Below, one piece after another: positions 8,949 through 17,704 of a stretch of 64,000 bases of DNA (the stretch's first letter is position 1; every line of letters starts with the position of its first letter). The stretch is from Allorhizobium sonneratiae. GTDB taxonomy: Bacteria > Pseudomonadota > Alphaproteobacteria > Rhizobiales > Rhizobiaceae. Where the stretch lies: positions 1 to 64,000 of the forward strand of contig NZ_JAMKOJ010000008.1 of assembly GCF_023700755.1 (NCBI RefSeq), in the 5' to 3' direction. The position numbers and the translations under genes are program-made. Under the pieces are notes generated by a model. That model had not been told where the DNA came from and did no database searches. It saw only the letters and a list, made by a program, of their open reading frames with translations.

Positions 8949-8990
8949 AGCCCGGCTCTTGTGATCCGGGCTGATTTGGGGCATTAGCCC
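8949..8990 (+). terminator. Weak terminator-like hairpins between rplR and rpsE
   Basis: AGCCCGG at 8949-8955 pairs with CCGGGCT at 8966-8972, followed by GATTT; a second small hairpin, GGGGC/GCCCC, lies at 8977-8990. A run of seven Ts occurs about 50 bases later (9038-9044). Termination would be partial at most. Confidence 0.4.
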
Positions 8991-9087
8991 CTCGTTCCGA
9001 TTTCGTCCCCTAAACTCGCAAGAGGGTAGGGGCGGAATTTTTTTGTAAACTGCCGTTTGCACCCGGAAAAGAAAAAGGAAAAGGACA

Positions 9088-9657
9088 ATGGCACAGGATA
9101 AGCGTGGTTCGCGCGAAGAGCGTCAGAACCGTGAAGAGCGTGACAGCGAATTTGTCGACAAGCTGGTCGCAATCAATCGCGTCGCAAAGGTTGTCAAGGG
9201 TGGCCGTCGCTTCGGTTTCGCCGCTCTCGTTGTTGTTGGCGACCAGAAGGGTCGCGTTGGTTTCGGTCATGGCAAGGCGCGTGAAGTGCCGGAAGCCATC
9301 CGTAAGGCAACCGAATCGGCCAAGCGTGACATGATTTTCGTGCCTCTGCGTGAAGGTCGTACCCTGCACCATGACGTGCATGGCCGCCATGGCGCCGGCA
9401 AGGTTCTGCTTCGTTCTGCCAAGGCCGGTACCGGTATCATTGCCGGTGGTCCGATGCGCGCCGTGTTCGAAACGCTCGGTATGCATGACGTTGTTGCCAA
9501 GTCGACGGGTTCCTCGAACCCATACAACATGGTGCGCGCTACATTCGACGCCCTGAAGCATCAGGTTCATCCGAAGGACATCGCTGCTCAGCGTGGCCTG
9601 AAATATGCGACCCTGCAGGCTCGTCGCGCCGCTTCCGGCAACGGTTCTGAAGAATAA
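9088..9657 (+). CDS. rpsE: 30S ribosomal protein S5
   Basis: A 189-residue S5 with the dsRNA-binding-like N-terminal half ([20 protein letters not shown]) and the C-terminal [13 protein letters not shown] block. S5 acts in decoding fidelity and lines the mRNA entry. AAAAGGAAAAGGACA precedes the start. The first 20 residues are highly charged, as in other rhizobial S5 proteins. Confidence 0.98.
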   Translation: MAQDKRGSREERQNREERDSEFVDKLVAINRVAKVVKGGRRFGFAALVVVGDQKGRVGFGHGKAREVPEAIRKATESAKRDMIFVPLREGRTLHHDVHGRHGAGKVLLRSAKAGTGIIAGGPMRAVFETLGMHDVVAKSTGSSNPYNMVRATFDALKHQVHPKDIAAQRGLKYATLQARRAASGNGSEE

Positions 9658-9668
9658 GGAGCTGGGAC

Positions 9669-9869
9669 ATGGCCAATACTGAAGCCAAGAAGACGATCAC
9701 GATCGAACAGATCGGTTCGCCCATTCGCCGCCCGGAGATCCAGCGTAAGACGCTGATCGGCCTGGGTCTCAACAAGATGCACCGGGTCCGCACGTTGGAA
9801 GATACGCCTTCGGTTCGTGGCATGATCCGTGCTGTCCAGCATCTCGTTCGCGTCGTCGACGAGACGTGA
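9669..9869 (+). CDS. rpmD: 50S ribosomal protein L30
   Basis: A 66-residue L30 ([21 protein letters not shown]) with the [13 protein letters not shown] core. It lies between rpsE (11 bases before) and rplO (16 bases after), the standard spc position. Confidence 0.97.
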   Translation: MANTEAKKTITIEQIGSPIRRPEIQRKTLIGLGLNKMHRVRTLEDTPSVRGMIRAVQHLVRVVDET

Positions 9870-9885
9870 GACGGAGGAATTTGTC

Positions 9886-10362
9886 ATGAAACTGAATGAA
9901 ATCAAGGATAACGAAGGTTCTTCGAAGAGCCGTATGCGCGTTGGTCGCGGTATCGGTTCGGGCAAGGGCAAGACCGGTGGTCGCGGCGTCAAGGGTCAGA
10001 AGGCTCGTTCTGGCGTTGCCATTAACGGTTTTGAAGGCGGTCAGATGCCGATCTATCGCCGCCTGCCAAAGCGCGGCTTCAACAACATCTTTGCGTCCGA
10101 ATTCGTCACCGTTTCGGTTGGCCGGATTCAGACGGCAATTGATGCTGGCAAGCTGAATGCCAGCGCGACGATCGATGCCGCTGCTCTCAAGGCTGCCGGT
10201 GTGATTCGTCGTGAAAAGGACGGCGTTCGCGTTCTCTCCGATGGCGAGCTGAAGGTTAAGGTGACGCTTGAAGTTATGGGTGCTTCCAAGGCTGCGGTCG
10301 AGAAGATCGAAAAAGCCGGCGGCAGCATCAAGCTTCTCGCCGAAGCTGCTGCCAGCGAATAA
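9886..10362 (+). CDS. rplO: 50S ribosomal protein L15
   Basis: A 158-residue L15 ([20 protein letters not shown]) with the Gly/Arg/Lys-rich extended N-terminal region ([19 protein letters not shown]) that threads the 50S core. The frame is open upstream to 9829 inside rpmD, but ATG 9886, preceded by ACGGAGGAATTTGTC, matches the family start. A strong terminator follows at 10374. Confidence 0.98.
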   Translation: MKLNEIKDNEGSSKSRMRVGRGIGSGKGKTGGRGVKGQKARSGVAINGFEGGQMPIYRRLPKRGFNNIFASEFVTVSVGRIQTAIDAGKLNASATIDAAALKAAGVIRREKDGVRVLSDGELKVKVTLEVMGASKAAVEKIEKAGGSIKLLAEAAASE

Positions 10363-10373
10363 TTGATAGCTTA

Positions 10374-10407
10374 AATCGCCCGGAGTGCTTCACACCGGGC
10401 GATTTTT
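10374..10407 (+). terminator. Intrinsic terminator after rplO
   Basis: AATCGCCCGG at 10374-10383 pairs perfectly with CCGGGCGATT at 10394-10403 around a ten- to eleven-base loop and is followed by TTTTCTC. It separates the spc ribosomal genes from secY-adk, which therefore likely have their own promoter. Confidence 0.85.
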
Positions 10408-10419
10408 CTCCCATATGTG

Positions 10420-10483
10420 TGCCTCACGATAATTGGGCGGATCATCATTCGCCGGGGAGAAATCCGGACCTTCAGGTGAGGCA
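10420..10483 (+). promoter_or_regulatory. Nested inverted repeats in the secY leader
   Basis: TGCCTCAC at 10420-10427 is complementary to GTGAGGCA at 10476-10483, and within it GGCG and CGCC flank GATCATCATT. The region lies between the rplO terminator and secY. It may be a structured 5' untranslated region; its function is unknown. Confidence 0.4.
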
Positions 10484-10583
10484 TCTGGTTGCTGCGCAAT
10501 CTCTGCTGCCTGGTTGTCCTAGGGGAAACTGAATTTATTCAATGCCTTTTGTGGCGATTGAATGCGGTGTCGCGGAGAATTTT

Positions 10584-11924
10584 ATGGCTTCTGCAGCGGA
10601 ACAATTGGCCTCGAACCTGAACTTTTCAACCTTTGCCAAGGCTGAGGATTTGAAAAAGCGTCTCTGGTTCACGCTGGCCGCTCTTCTTGTATATCGATTT
10701 GGGACGCATGTCCCGCTGCCGGGTCTTAATCCGGAAGCCTATGCGGCTGCTTTCAAAGGGCAGGCTGGCGGGATTCTCGGCCTTTTCAACATGTTTTCGG
10801 GTGGCGCCGTGCAGCGCATGGCTATTTTTGCCCTCGGGATCATGCCTTATATTTCCGCGTCGATTATCGTGCAGTTGATGACCTCTGTCGTTCCCTCGCT
10901 TGAAAACCTGAAGAAGGAAGGCGAGCAGGGCCGCAAGATCATCAACCAGTATACGCGTTATGGTACCGTGGCCCTTGGTGCCTTGCAGGCTTATGGCATT
11001 GCTGTAGGGCTTGAGCATGGCAACGGTCTCGTGATTGATCCCGGCTGGTTCTTCCGCATTACCACCATGGTAACGCTGCTTGGTGGCACAATGTTCCTGA
11101 TGTGGCTGGGTGAGCAGATCACCTCGCGCGGCATCGGCAATGGTATTTCGCTGATTATTTTCTCTGGTATTGCCGCTGGTCTGCCGACAGCCGTTGCCGG
11201 GACGCTGGATCTTGGCCGTACGGGTGCTCTGTCGACGCCGCTCATTCTGACGGTTCTCGTCGTTGCCATCCTTGTCATCGCGTTGATTGTCTTCTTTGAA
11301 CGGGCGCAGCGTCGTCTGCTGATCCAGTATCCGAAGCGTCAGGTCGGCAACCGAATGTTCCAAGGCGATACCTCGCACCTGCCGCTGAAACTGAACACGT
11401 CCGGCGTTATCCCGGCTATCTTCGCGTCTTCGCTGCTGCTGTTGCCGGCGACGGCCGCAGGCTTCACCGGCACCTCGACGCTTCCGGCCTGGGCAACGAC
11501 CATCATCAGCGCTCTTGGCCATGGTCAGCCCGCCTATATGGTGCTTTATGCTGTGTTGATTGCCTTCTTCGCGTTTTTCTATACAGCAATTGTGTTCAAC
11601 CCGAAGGACACGGCCGACAATCTGAAAAAGCATGGTGGTTTCATACCGGGCATTCGTCCCGGGGAACGGACTGCGGAATATATCGATTACGTGCTGACGC
11701 GCATTACACTCGTCGGTGCCATTTATCTGGTCTTTGTCTGTATCCTCCCTGAAATTCTCGTTTCTGAGACAGGTGTGCCATTATCCCTTGGTGGTACGTC
11801 GCTTTTGATCATTGTCAGCGTCACCCTCGATACGGTAGCACAGGTGCAAGGGCACCTCATTGCCCAGCAATATGAGGGGCTGATCAAGAAATCGAAATTG
11901 CGTGGAGGAAAGAGGGGCAAATGA
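10584..11924 (+). CDS. secY: Protein translocase subunit SecY
   Basis: A 446-residue, ten-helix SecY, the pore of the SecYEG channel. It starts MASAAEQLASNLNF and has the plug and lateral-gate region (PLPGLNPEAYAAAF then GGILGLFNMFSGGAVQR) and the C-terminal cytosolic loop GFIPGIRPGERTAEYID. An in-frame ATG at 10542 exists, but CGGAGAATTTT before ATG 10584 and the family N-terminus favour the latter. The stop overlaps adk as ATGA, so the two are translationally coupled. Confidence 0.97.
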   Translation: MASAAEQLASNLNFSTFAKAEDLKKRLWFTLAALLVYRFGTHVPLPGLNPEAYAAAFKGQAGGILGLFNMFSGGAVQRMAIFALGIMPYISASIIVQLMTSVVPSLENLKKEGEQGRKIINQYTRYGTVALGALQAYGIAVGLEHGNGLVIDPGWFFRITTMVTLLGGTMFLMWLGEQITSRGIGNGISLIIFSGIAAGLPTAVAGTLDLGRTGALSTPLILTVLVVAILVIALIVFFERAQRRLLIQYPKRQVGNRMFQGDTSHLPLKLNTSGVIPAIFASSLLLLPATAAGFTGTSTLPAWATTIISALGHGQPAYMVLYAVLIAFFAFFYTAIVFNPKDTADNLKKHGGFIPGIRPGERTAEYIDYVLTRITLVGAIYLVFVCILPEILVSETGVPLSLGGTSLLIIVSVTLDTVAQVQGHLIAQQYEGLIKKSKLRGGKRGK

Positions 11925-12589
11925 GATTGATTCTATTGGGGCCGCCGGGTGCGGGGAAAGGCACTCAGGCCCAGCGGATTGTCGAGAAATATGGGATTCC
12001 CCAACTCTCGACAGGCGATATGCTGAGGGCCGCCGTGTCTGCCGGCACGGAAATCGGCCAGCGCGCGAAGGCTGTGATGGATGCCGGTAATCTCGTCTCG
12101 GACGACATTGTCATCGGCATTGTCTCGGAGCGAATCGATCAGCAGGATTGTGCAAAAGGATTCATTCTTGACGGCTTCCCCAGAACACTTGTTCAGGCGG
12201 ATGCCACGGAGCAGATGCTGAAGAAAAAAGGTCTGGCTCTTTCTGGAGTGATCGAAATAAGAGTCGATGATGATGTTCTGGCTGATCGTATTGCCGGGCG
12301 TTATACCTGTGCCAATTGCGGTACGGGATATCACGATGACAATCTGAAGCCGAAGGTTGACGGTGTCTGTGACAAGTGCGGCTCTACCCACTTCAAACGT
12401 CGGCCCGATGATAATCGTGATACGGTAAAGACTCGGCTGCAGGCTTACTACAAGGATACATCGCCGCTAATCGGTTATTACTATGCCAAGGGCCTGCTGA
12501 CGACCGTTGATGGCATGAGTGAAATCGATGCAGTAACGGCCGATATCGAAGCAATTCTCTCCGGTTTTGTCGGGGCGGACGGGAAATAA
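11921..12589 (+). CDS. adk: Adenylate kinase
   Basis: A 222-residue long-form adenylate kinase, converting ATP + AMP to 2 ADP. The P-loop is GPPGAGKGTQ at residues 7-16 and the AMP-site DGFPRT motif follows near residue 85. The LID carries four cysteines (CANC and CDKC), a zinc-binding LID more usual in Gram-positive enzymes but found in some alphaproteobacteria. Its ATG overlaps the secY TGA. A 212-base spacer with no recognised gene leads to rpsM. Confidence 0.97.
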   Translation: MRLILLGPPGAGKGTQAQRIVEKYGIPQLSTGDMLRAAVSAGTEIGQRAKAVMDAGNLVSDDIVIGIVSERIDQQDCAKGFILDGFPRTLVQADATEQMLKKKGLALSGVIEIRVDDDVLADRIAGRYTCANCGTGYHDDNLKPKVDGVCDKCGSTHFKRRPDDNRDTVKTRLQAYYKDTSPLIGYYYAKGLLTTVDGMSEIDAVTADIEAILSGFVGADGK

Positions 12590-12801
12590 TTCAATGGTAC
12601 GGTTGCTTTTTGCATCCGATTCCGTTAAACAGCGCGCCAACTCGCGATAGCTCAATGGTCGGCGCGTTCTTCCTCTCGGGAAGACCGGGTTGGCCTTTGC
12701 GGGCTGTTGAGAACCCAAACAAGCAATCGGCGGCCGTGTGAAGGGCTGTCAATGAAAGAGACCACTTGCCGGATGGCAACTGGAACGCAAGGAGAATAGG
12801 C

Positions 12802-13170
12802 GTGGCACGTATCGCTGGCGTCAACATCCCAACAGCAAAGCGCGTTGTTATCGCGCTGACCTATATTCATGGGATCGGCCCGAAATTTGCACAGGAAATT
12901 ATGGACAAGGTCGGTCTTTCTGCCGATCGTCGCGTTCATCAGCTGACGGATGCCGAGGTTTTGGCCATCCGTGAAACCATCGACCGTGATTATCAGGTCG
13001 AAGGTGATCTGCGTCGTGAAACGGCAATGAATATCAAGCGTCTGATGGATCTGGGCTGCTATCGCGGTCTGCGTCATCGTCGCGGTCTTCCGGTTCGCGG
13101 TCAGCGCACGCATACCAATGCTCGCACCCGCAAGGGTCCGGCAAAGGCTATTGCCGGTAAGAAGAAGTAA
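12802..13170 (+). CDS. rpsM: 30S ribosomal protein S13
   Basis: A 122-residue S13. The start is GTG at 12802 ([15 protein letters not shown]), preceded by AAGGAG at 12789-12794; an ATG 36 bases upstream is in frame but would add residues absent from the family. S13 forms the 30S-50S head bridges and contacts P-site tRNA. The basic C-terminus [14 protein letters not shown] is intact. Confidence 0.97.
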   Translation: MARIAGVNIPTAKRVVIALTYIHGIGPKFAQEIMDKVGLSADRRVHQLTDAEVLAIRETIDRDYQVEGDLRRETAMNIKRLMDLGCYRGLRHRRGLPVRGQRTHTNARTRKGPAKAIAGKKK

Positions 13171-13191
13171 GTTTCGTCAAAAGACGAAATT

Positions 13192-13222
13192 AAGGCTGGC
13201 GCACAAGCGCCGGCCTTGTTTT
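13192..13222 (+). terminator. Terminator-like hairpin between rpsM and rpsK
   Basis: AAGGCTGGCG at 13192-13201 pairs with CGCCGGCCTT at 13208-13217 (one U-G pair) and is followed by GTTTTGG. A smaller TTTCGTC/GACGAAA hairpin precedes it at 13172-13189. With rpsM, rpsK and rpoA normally cotranscribed, it may attenuate rather than end transcription. Confidence 0.6.
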
Positions 13223-13295
13223 GGTTTTGAAGGGGAAGCCCTTCGGTGGAGCCGCTGGTGTTACGGCGGTGTCGAGATCAACGAAAGGAACATAC

Positions 13296-13685
13296 ATGGC
13301 CAAGGAAGCCACACGCGTCCGTCGTCGCGAGCGCAAAAATATCTCTTCGGGCGTTGCCCATGTCAATTCGACCTTCAACAACACGATGATCACCATCACC
13401 GACGCCCAGGGCAATGCGATTGCCTGGTCTTCGGCAGGCGCCAAGGGGTTCAAGGGCTCGCGTAAGTCCACTCCGTTCGCAGCACAGATCGCTGCCGAAG
13501 ACTGCGCCAAGAAGGCTCAGGAACATGGCATGAAGTCGCTTGAGGTTGAAGTATGCGGTCCCGGTTCGGGTCGTGAATCGGCTCTGCGCGCTCTGCAGGC
13601 TGCCGGTTTCATGATCACGTCCATTCGTGACGTGACGCCGATCCCGCATAACGGCTGCCGTCCGCGCAAGAAGCGCCGGGTCTGA
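13296..13685 (+). CDS. rpsK: 30S ribosomal protein S11
   Basis: A 129-residue S11 ([15 protein letters not shown]), part of the 30S platform and mRNA exit. The [13 protein letters not shown] block and the C-terminal [14 protein letters not shown] are present. The open frame extends upstream to 13221, but GAAAGGAACATAC before ATG 13296 and family length fix the start. Confidence 0.98.
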   Translation: MAKEATRVRRRERKNISSGVAHVNSTFNNTMITITDAQGNAIAWSSAGAKGFKGSRKSTPFAAQIAAEDCAKKAQEHGMKSLEVEVCGPGSGRESALRALQAAGFMITSIRDVTPIPHNGCRPRKKRRV

Positions 13686-13782
13686 TGGTTCTTCATCCAG
13701 CCGGGTTTTCCTCAGGGAGGCCCGGTTCTTCTCATGATCGGTCGCCACGATTGGATGGTGGTGACGAATGGAAGGTTATCCA

Positions 13783-14793
13783 ATGATTCAGAAGAATTGG
13801 CAGGAACTGATCAAGCCGAACAAGGTGGAGTTCACCTCTGGTGGTCGCGCAAAGGTAACGTTGGTTGCCGAGCCGCTGGAGCGAGGCTTTGGCCTGACGC
13901 TCGGCAATGCGCTCCGTCGTGTTCTCTTGTCGTCCCTGCGTGGTGCAGCTGTGACGGCTGTGCAGATCGATGGTGTTCTGCATGAGTTTTCGTCTATCCC
14001 GGGTGTGCGTGAAGATGTGACGGACATTGTCCTCAACATCAAGGAAATCGCCATCAAGATGGAAGGCGACGATTCCAAGCGTATGGTCGTTCGCAAGCAG
14101 GGCCCGGGCGTCGTCAAGGCTGGCGATATTCAGACGGTTGGCGATATCGAGATCCTTAATCCGGATCACGTGATCTGCACGCTGGACGATGGTGCTGAAA
14201 TCCGCATGGAATTCACCGTCAATAACGGCAAGGGCTATGTGCCCGCAGAACGCAACCGGGCAGAAGATGCGCCGATTGGTCTCATTCCGGTCGACAGTCT
14301 TTATTCGCCGGTCAAGAAAGTGTCCTACAAGGTGGAAAACACCCGTGAAGGTCAGGTTCTCGACTATGACAAGCTGACCATGACCATTGAAACCGACGGA
14401 TCGGTTTCAGGTGAGGATGCCGTGGCTTTTGCCGCCCGTATACTTCAGGATCAGCTGTCCGTCTTCGTCAACTTCGACGAGCCGCAGCGTGAGGCAGAGG
14501 AAGAATCGGTTACCGAGCTTGCCTTTAATCCTGCTCTGCTCAAGAAGGTCGATGAGCTGGAACTGTCTGTCCGCTCGGCCAACTGCCTGAAGAACGACAA
14601 TATCGTTTATATTGGCGATCTCATTCAGAAGACCGAAGCCGAAATGCTGCGCACGCCGAATTTTGGCCGCAAGTCGCTGAACGAAATCAAGGAAGTTCTC
14701 GCTTCCATGGGCCTGCATTTGGGTATGGAAGTTCCAGCCTGGCCGCCGGAAAACATCGACGATCTCGCCAAGCGTTACGAAGACCAGTACTGA
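13783..14793 (+). CDS. rpoA: DNA-directed RNA polymerase subunit alpha
   Basis: A 336-residue alpha subunit, the usual rhizobial length. The N-terminal assembly domain carries [20 protein letters not shown] (about residues 29-48); the C-terminal domain (about 250-320) includes [13 protein letters not shown] and the helix-hairpin-helix [16 protein letters not shown] that binds UP elements and activators. GGAAGG at 13770-13775 is seven bases from ATG 13783, so the in-frame ATG at 13768 is not used. Confidence 0.98.
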   Translation: MIQKNWQELIKPNKVEFTSGGRAKVTLVAEPLERGFGLTLGNALRRVLLSSLRGAAVTAVQIDGVLHEFSSIPGVREDVTDIVLNIKEIAIKMEGDDSKRMVVRKQGPGVVKAGDIQTVGDIEILNPDHVICTLDDGAEIRMEFTVNNGKGYVPAERNRAEDAPIGLIPVDSLYSPVKKVSYKVENTREGQVLDYDKLTMTIETDGSVSGEDAVAFAARILQDQLSVFVNFDEPQREAEEESVTELAFNPALLKKVDELELSVRSANCLKNDNIVYIGDLIQKTEAEMLRTPNFGRKSLNEIKEVLASMGLHLGMEVPAWPPENIDDLAKRYEDQY

Positions 14794-14838
14794 TCGGCAG
14801 GCGGTGAGCCGCATGTCTGATCGGACCGAACCATAAAG

Positions 14839-14859
14839 AAGGCAGGATACACTGCCTTT
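14839..14859 (+). terminator. Weak hairpin between rpoA and rplQ
   Basis: AAGGCAG at 14839-14845 pairs with CTGCCTT at 14852-14858 around six bases, followed by only TC. It is more likely a leader or processing hairpin than an efficient terminator. Confidence 0.3.
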
Positions 14860-14945
14860 CCAGTCAAACTGCAGGCGAATGCCTGTATGTGTCAGGAAAC
14901 GGCAGGATCGCCAAAGGCGATAACCTGCACAAAAGGAGAATAGCA

Positions 14946-15371
14946 ATGCGCCACCAGAATTCCGGTCGCAAGCTGAACCGTACCGCGAGCCATCGCAAGG
15001 CCATGTTTGCCAATATGGCAGCTTCGCTCATCACCCATGAGCAGATCGTCACAACCCTGCCGAAGGCGAAGGACCTGCGTCCGATCGTCGAGAAGCTGGT
15101 TACGCTTGGCAAGCGCGGCGACCTTCATGCCCGCCGTCAGGCTGTGTCCCAGATCAAGGATCAGGACGCCGTCCGCAAGCTCTTCGATGCGATTGCCACC
15201 CGTTATGCCACCCGTAATGGCGGTTATCTTCGCATCATGAAGGCTGGCTTCCGTCAGGGCGACAATGCTCCGCTCGCTGTCATCGAGTTCGTCGAACGCG
15301 ACGTCGATGCAAAGGGTGCGGCCGATAAGGCTCGCGTTGCTGCTGAGGCAGACGCAGCCGAAGCTGCTTGA
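14946..15371 (+). CDS. rplQ: 50S ribosomal protein L17
   Basis: A 141-residue L17 ([20 protein letters not shown]). The family block [19 protein letters not shown] is intact and the C-terminus is Ala-rich, as in alphaproteobacteria. AAAGGAGAATAGCA precedes the start; the frame continues upstream to 14889 without L17 similarity. It is the last gene of the ribosomal cluster and is followed by a strong terminator. Confidence 0.98.
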   Translation: MRHQNSGRKLNRTASHRKAMFANMAASLITHEQIVTTLPKAKDLRPIVEKLVTLGKRGDLHARRQAVSQIKDQDAVRKLFDAIATRYATRNGGYLRIMKAGFRQGDNAPLAVIEFVERDVDAKGAADKARVAAEADAAEAA

Positions 15372-15495
15372 TCGTGAGTGTCGGGCGAAAGCGCGGGTCA
15401 CCGGTTTTCGCCACTTTCGACAGTTCATGTCAAAGCGTGATATCATCGGTCTATTCATTGTGAAGCCTGATGATCTTGTACCGATAGTATTTCAA

Positions 15496-15524
15496 AAGCC
15501 GGATGGTCTCCATCCGGCTTTTTT
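15496..15524 (+). terminator. Strong intrinsic terminator ending the ribosomal cluster
   Basis: AAGCCGGATGG at 15496-15506 pairs perfectly with CCATCCGGCTT at 15510-15520 around TCT, followed by TTTT. An 11-bp stem with a three-base loop makes this one of the strongest terminators in the window. Confidence 0.92.
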
Positions 15525-15734
15525 GTTGATGCGAGGCATTGGTATCGGTTCTGTCGCTGAGGGTTTTCCGGTTGAAAGCTTTGCAACAAAAGCAGACAGT
15601 TTTCAGGGTAAGCGGTGTGATTCTGATATGCGCGCCCTTTGCGAAGCGGTCGAGTGGAAAGGTCTCAATCCTTCCGTAGAAGCGGACCTATCGCGGCAGT
15701 GGTGCCAAAACGATTTCAGCGAGGGGAGTGTTTT

Positions 15735-16751
15735 ATGCCCGATTTCAAAGATCTGCTGTCCATTTTCGGGTTTTCTGCCCTGCTGGGATTTTCGTCAGCC
15801 CATGCTGCTGCGGTTGTTGCGCCGAAAGTCCTGGTCATCACCATGTTTTCTGCAGAAACCAAGCCTTGGTTGGAGAGCCGTGATCTGAAGGACAAGCTCA
15901 AGGTGCCGGGACTATCGAAGGACAATCCCGAGATATCTTGTGATACCAAAGGCCTGTGTGTGATGACCACGGACATCGGCTATGCCAATGCCGCAAGTTC
16001 GGTCATGGCGGCGGTTTTCAGCGATCGGCTCGATCTGCGGAAGACCTATATTCTCATCGACGGTATTGCCGGTGTCGATCCCGCCAAAGCCAGTCTGGGG
16101 TCGGCGCTGTGGGCGCGCTATGTCGTCGATGGTGGTTTGCGCCATGATATTGACGCACGGCAGATTTCCGCCGGCTGGCCGGATGGTCAGGTGCCGTTAG
16201 GTGCCAGCTCGCCAACAGAAAAGGCGAAATGGGGGGCCGGGACCGAAGTTTACGCCTTGAATGCTGCGCTCGTAGAAAAGGCCTATGCGTTGACCAGGGC
16301 TACTCCGCTTCTAGACAGTGATGCGGCCAAGGCCTATGGCGCGCAATATCCGCAGAAAGCGGCGAAAGAGCCGCCGAAGGTTGCCATTTGCGATACGGTT
16401 TCTGGCGATACTTACTGGCATGGCAGCAAGGAGGCTGAAGCAACAGCGCGTTTTGCCGCGCTTGCCACCGACGGCAAAGCCAATTATTGCACCACCCAGA
16501 TGGAGGATAATGCCTCTTTAACCGCACTGAAGCGCGGTGCGGATGCCGGCCGGGTGGATTTCAACCGTATTCTGGTTTTGCGCACGGCGTCCAATTTCGA
16601 TCGCGAAGCGCCGGGAAAAACGCCGATCCAGTCGCTAACGGCCAAATCTGGCGGTTTTGGTCCGGCTGTGACCAATGCCTATCGCGTGGGCGGAGCCTTT
16701 GCCGATGCGGTGATTGCCGGATGGAGCGAATGGGAAAAGGCTGCCCCGTGA
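15735..16751 (+). CDS. Purine nucleoside permease (NUP) family protein, exported
   Basis: A 338-residue protein with a likely signal peptide: a hydrophobic stretch and AHAA cleavage site by about residue 24. The mature part matches the NUP family (fungal purine nucleoside permease, related to nucleoside phosphorylases): VLVITMFSAETKPWL, then TDIGYANAASSVMA and LIDGIAGVDPAKASLGSALWA. The family fold suggests nucleoside binding or cleavage; the activity in bacteria is not established. ATG 15735 follows GAGGGGAGTGTTTT. It stands alone between the rplQ terminator and the cobalamin genes. Confidence 0.85.
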   Translation: MPDFKDLLSIFGFSALLGFSSAHAAAVVAPKVLVITMFSAETKPWLESRDLKDKLKVPGLSKDNPEISCDTKGLCVMTTDIGYANAASSVMAAVFSDRLDLRKTYILIDGIAGVDPAKASLGSALWARYVVDGGLRHDIDARQISAGWPDGQVPLGASSPTEKAKWGAGTEVYALNAALVEKAYALTRATPLLDSDAAKAYGAQYPQKAAKEPPKVAICDTVSGDTYWHGSKEAEATARFAALATDGKANYCTTQMEDNASLTALKRGADAGRVDFNRILVLRTASNFDREAPGKTPIQSLTAKSGGFGPAVTNAYRVGGAFADAVIAGWSEWEKAAP

Positions 16752-16782
16752 AGCGCAAGAGTGGCAAACAGATTTAACAGGT

Positions 16783-16822
16783 TACAGCGTCCTTTGTGCG
16801 TTTGATGAAACGCACAGCGCTT
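16783..16822. repeat. Composite palindromic repeat, module 2, copy 1
   Basis: GTGCGTTT and AAACGCAC flank GATG as a perfect eight-base stem, bordered by ACAGCG on the left and CAGCGCTT on the right. Related copies occur at 21657, 23463, 28238 and 61614. It lies just upstream of cobA and overlaps a longer, unlikely cobA reading frame, which supports the later cobA start. Confidence 0.7.
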
Positions 16823-16861
16823 AAGGGAATGCGGCCCCTTGATGGTTCAGAGAATAACGTG

Positions 16862-17704
16862 ATGGATGACGCTCTTTTCGCAACCTTGCCGGATCTTCTG
16901 CCGGGGCATGTCTGGCTTGCCGGGTCAGGGCCGGGTGATCCGGGCCTGATGACGCTTCTGGCGCTTAAAGGGTTGCGTCAGGCCGATGTCGTTGTCCATG
17001 ATGCGTTGGTTGATACTGGCTGCCTTGCCTATGCCCGTTCTGATGCGCTGATCGAACATGCAGGCAAGCGTGGCGGCAAGCCCTCGCCGAAGCAGCGTGA
17101 CATTTCGCTGCGGCTGGTGGAACTGGCAAAGGCCGGAAAACGGGTGCTGCGGCTCAAAGGAGGCGATCCCTTTGTTTTCGGGCGTGGCGGTGAAGAAGCG
17201 CTGACACTGGTCGAACACGCTATTCCGTTTCGCATTGTGCCGGGTATTTCCGCAGGTATTGGCGGTTTGGCTTATGCCGGTATTCCAGTGACCCATCGTG
17301 AGATCAATCATGCCGTGACCTTTCTTACCGGTCATGATTCTTCCGGCTCCGTACCGGATCGTATCGATTGGGCCGCCATCGCCAAAGGGTCTCCGGTGAT
17401 CGTCCTCTATATGGCAATGAAGCATATTGGTCATATCGCGAGGCAATTGCTGGCTGCCGGAAGAGCTGCCGATGAGCCGCTGGCCTTTGTCTGCCATGCT
17501 GCAACCGCTCGTCAGCAGGTGGTGGAAACGACCCTTGGTGAGGCAGAGGCGGCGATGATTGAGGCAAGGCTTGAGCCGCCCGCCATGATCGTGATCGGCG
17601 CTGTGGTCGGGTTGCGGCCTTCACTTGACTGGCTGGGCGCGCTTGCAGGGCGAAATTTGCTGCCGGACCCTTTTGCCGCTGATCAGGAAAGGGGTAAGCC
17701 ATGA
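16862..17704 (+). CDS. cobA: Uroporphyrinogen-III C-methyltransferase (SUMT)
   Basis: A 280-residue SAM-dependent enzyme methylating uroporphyrinogen III at C-2 and C-7 to precorrin-2, the entry to cobalamin and siroheme. It carries the VWLAGSGPGDPGLMTL glycine-rich motif, the DALVDTG segment, GKRGGKPSPKQ and LRLKGGDPFVFGRGGEE. The frame is open from 16796, but that part overlaps a repeat; ATG 16862 or GTG 16859 fits the family better. Its stop overlaps cobB as ATGA. No cobalamin riboswitch was recognised upstream. Confidence 0.93.
   Translation: MDDALFATLPDLLPGHVWLAGSGPGDPGLMTLLALKGLRQADVVVHDALVDTGCLAYARSDALIEHAGKRGGKPSPKQRDISLRLVELAKAGKRVLRLKGGDPFVFGRGGEEALTLVEHAIPFRIVPGISAGIGGLAYAGIPVTHREINHAVTFLTGHDSSGSVPDRIDWAAIAKGSPVIVLYMAMKHIGHIARQLLAAGRAADEPLAFVCHAATARQQVVETTLGEAEAAMIEARLEPPAMIVIGAVVGLRPSLDWLGALAGRNLLPDPFAADQERGKP

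Noticed and set aside
15527..16861. Possible cobalamin riboswitch before the cob operon
   Set aside because: A CAGTGG-like string near 15700 recalls the B12 box on the wrong strand, but no surrounding structure or other conserved elements were found.
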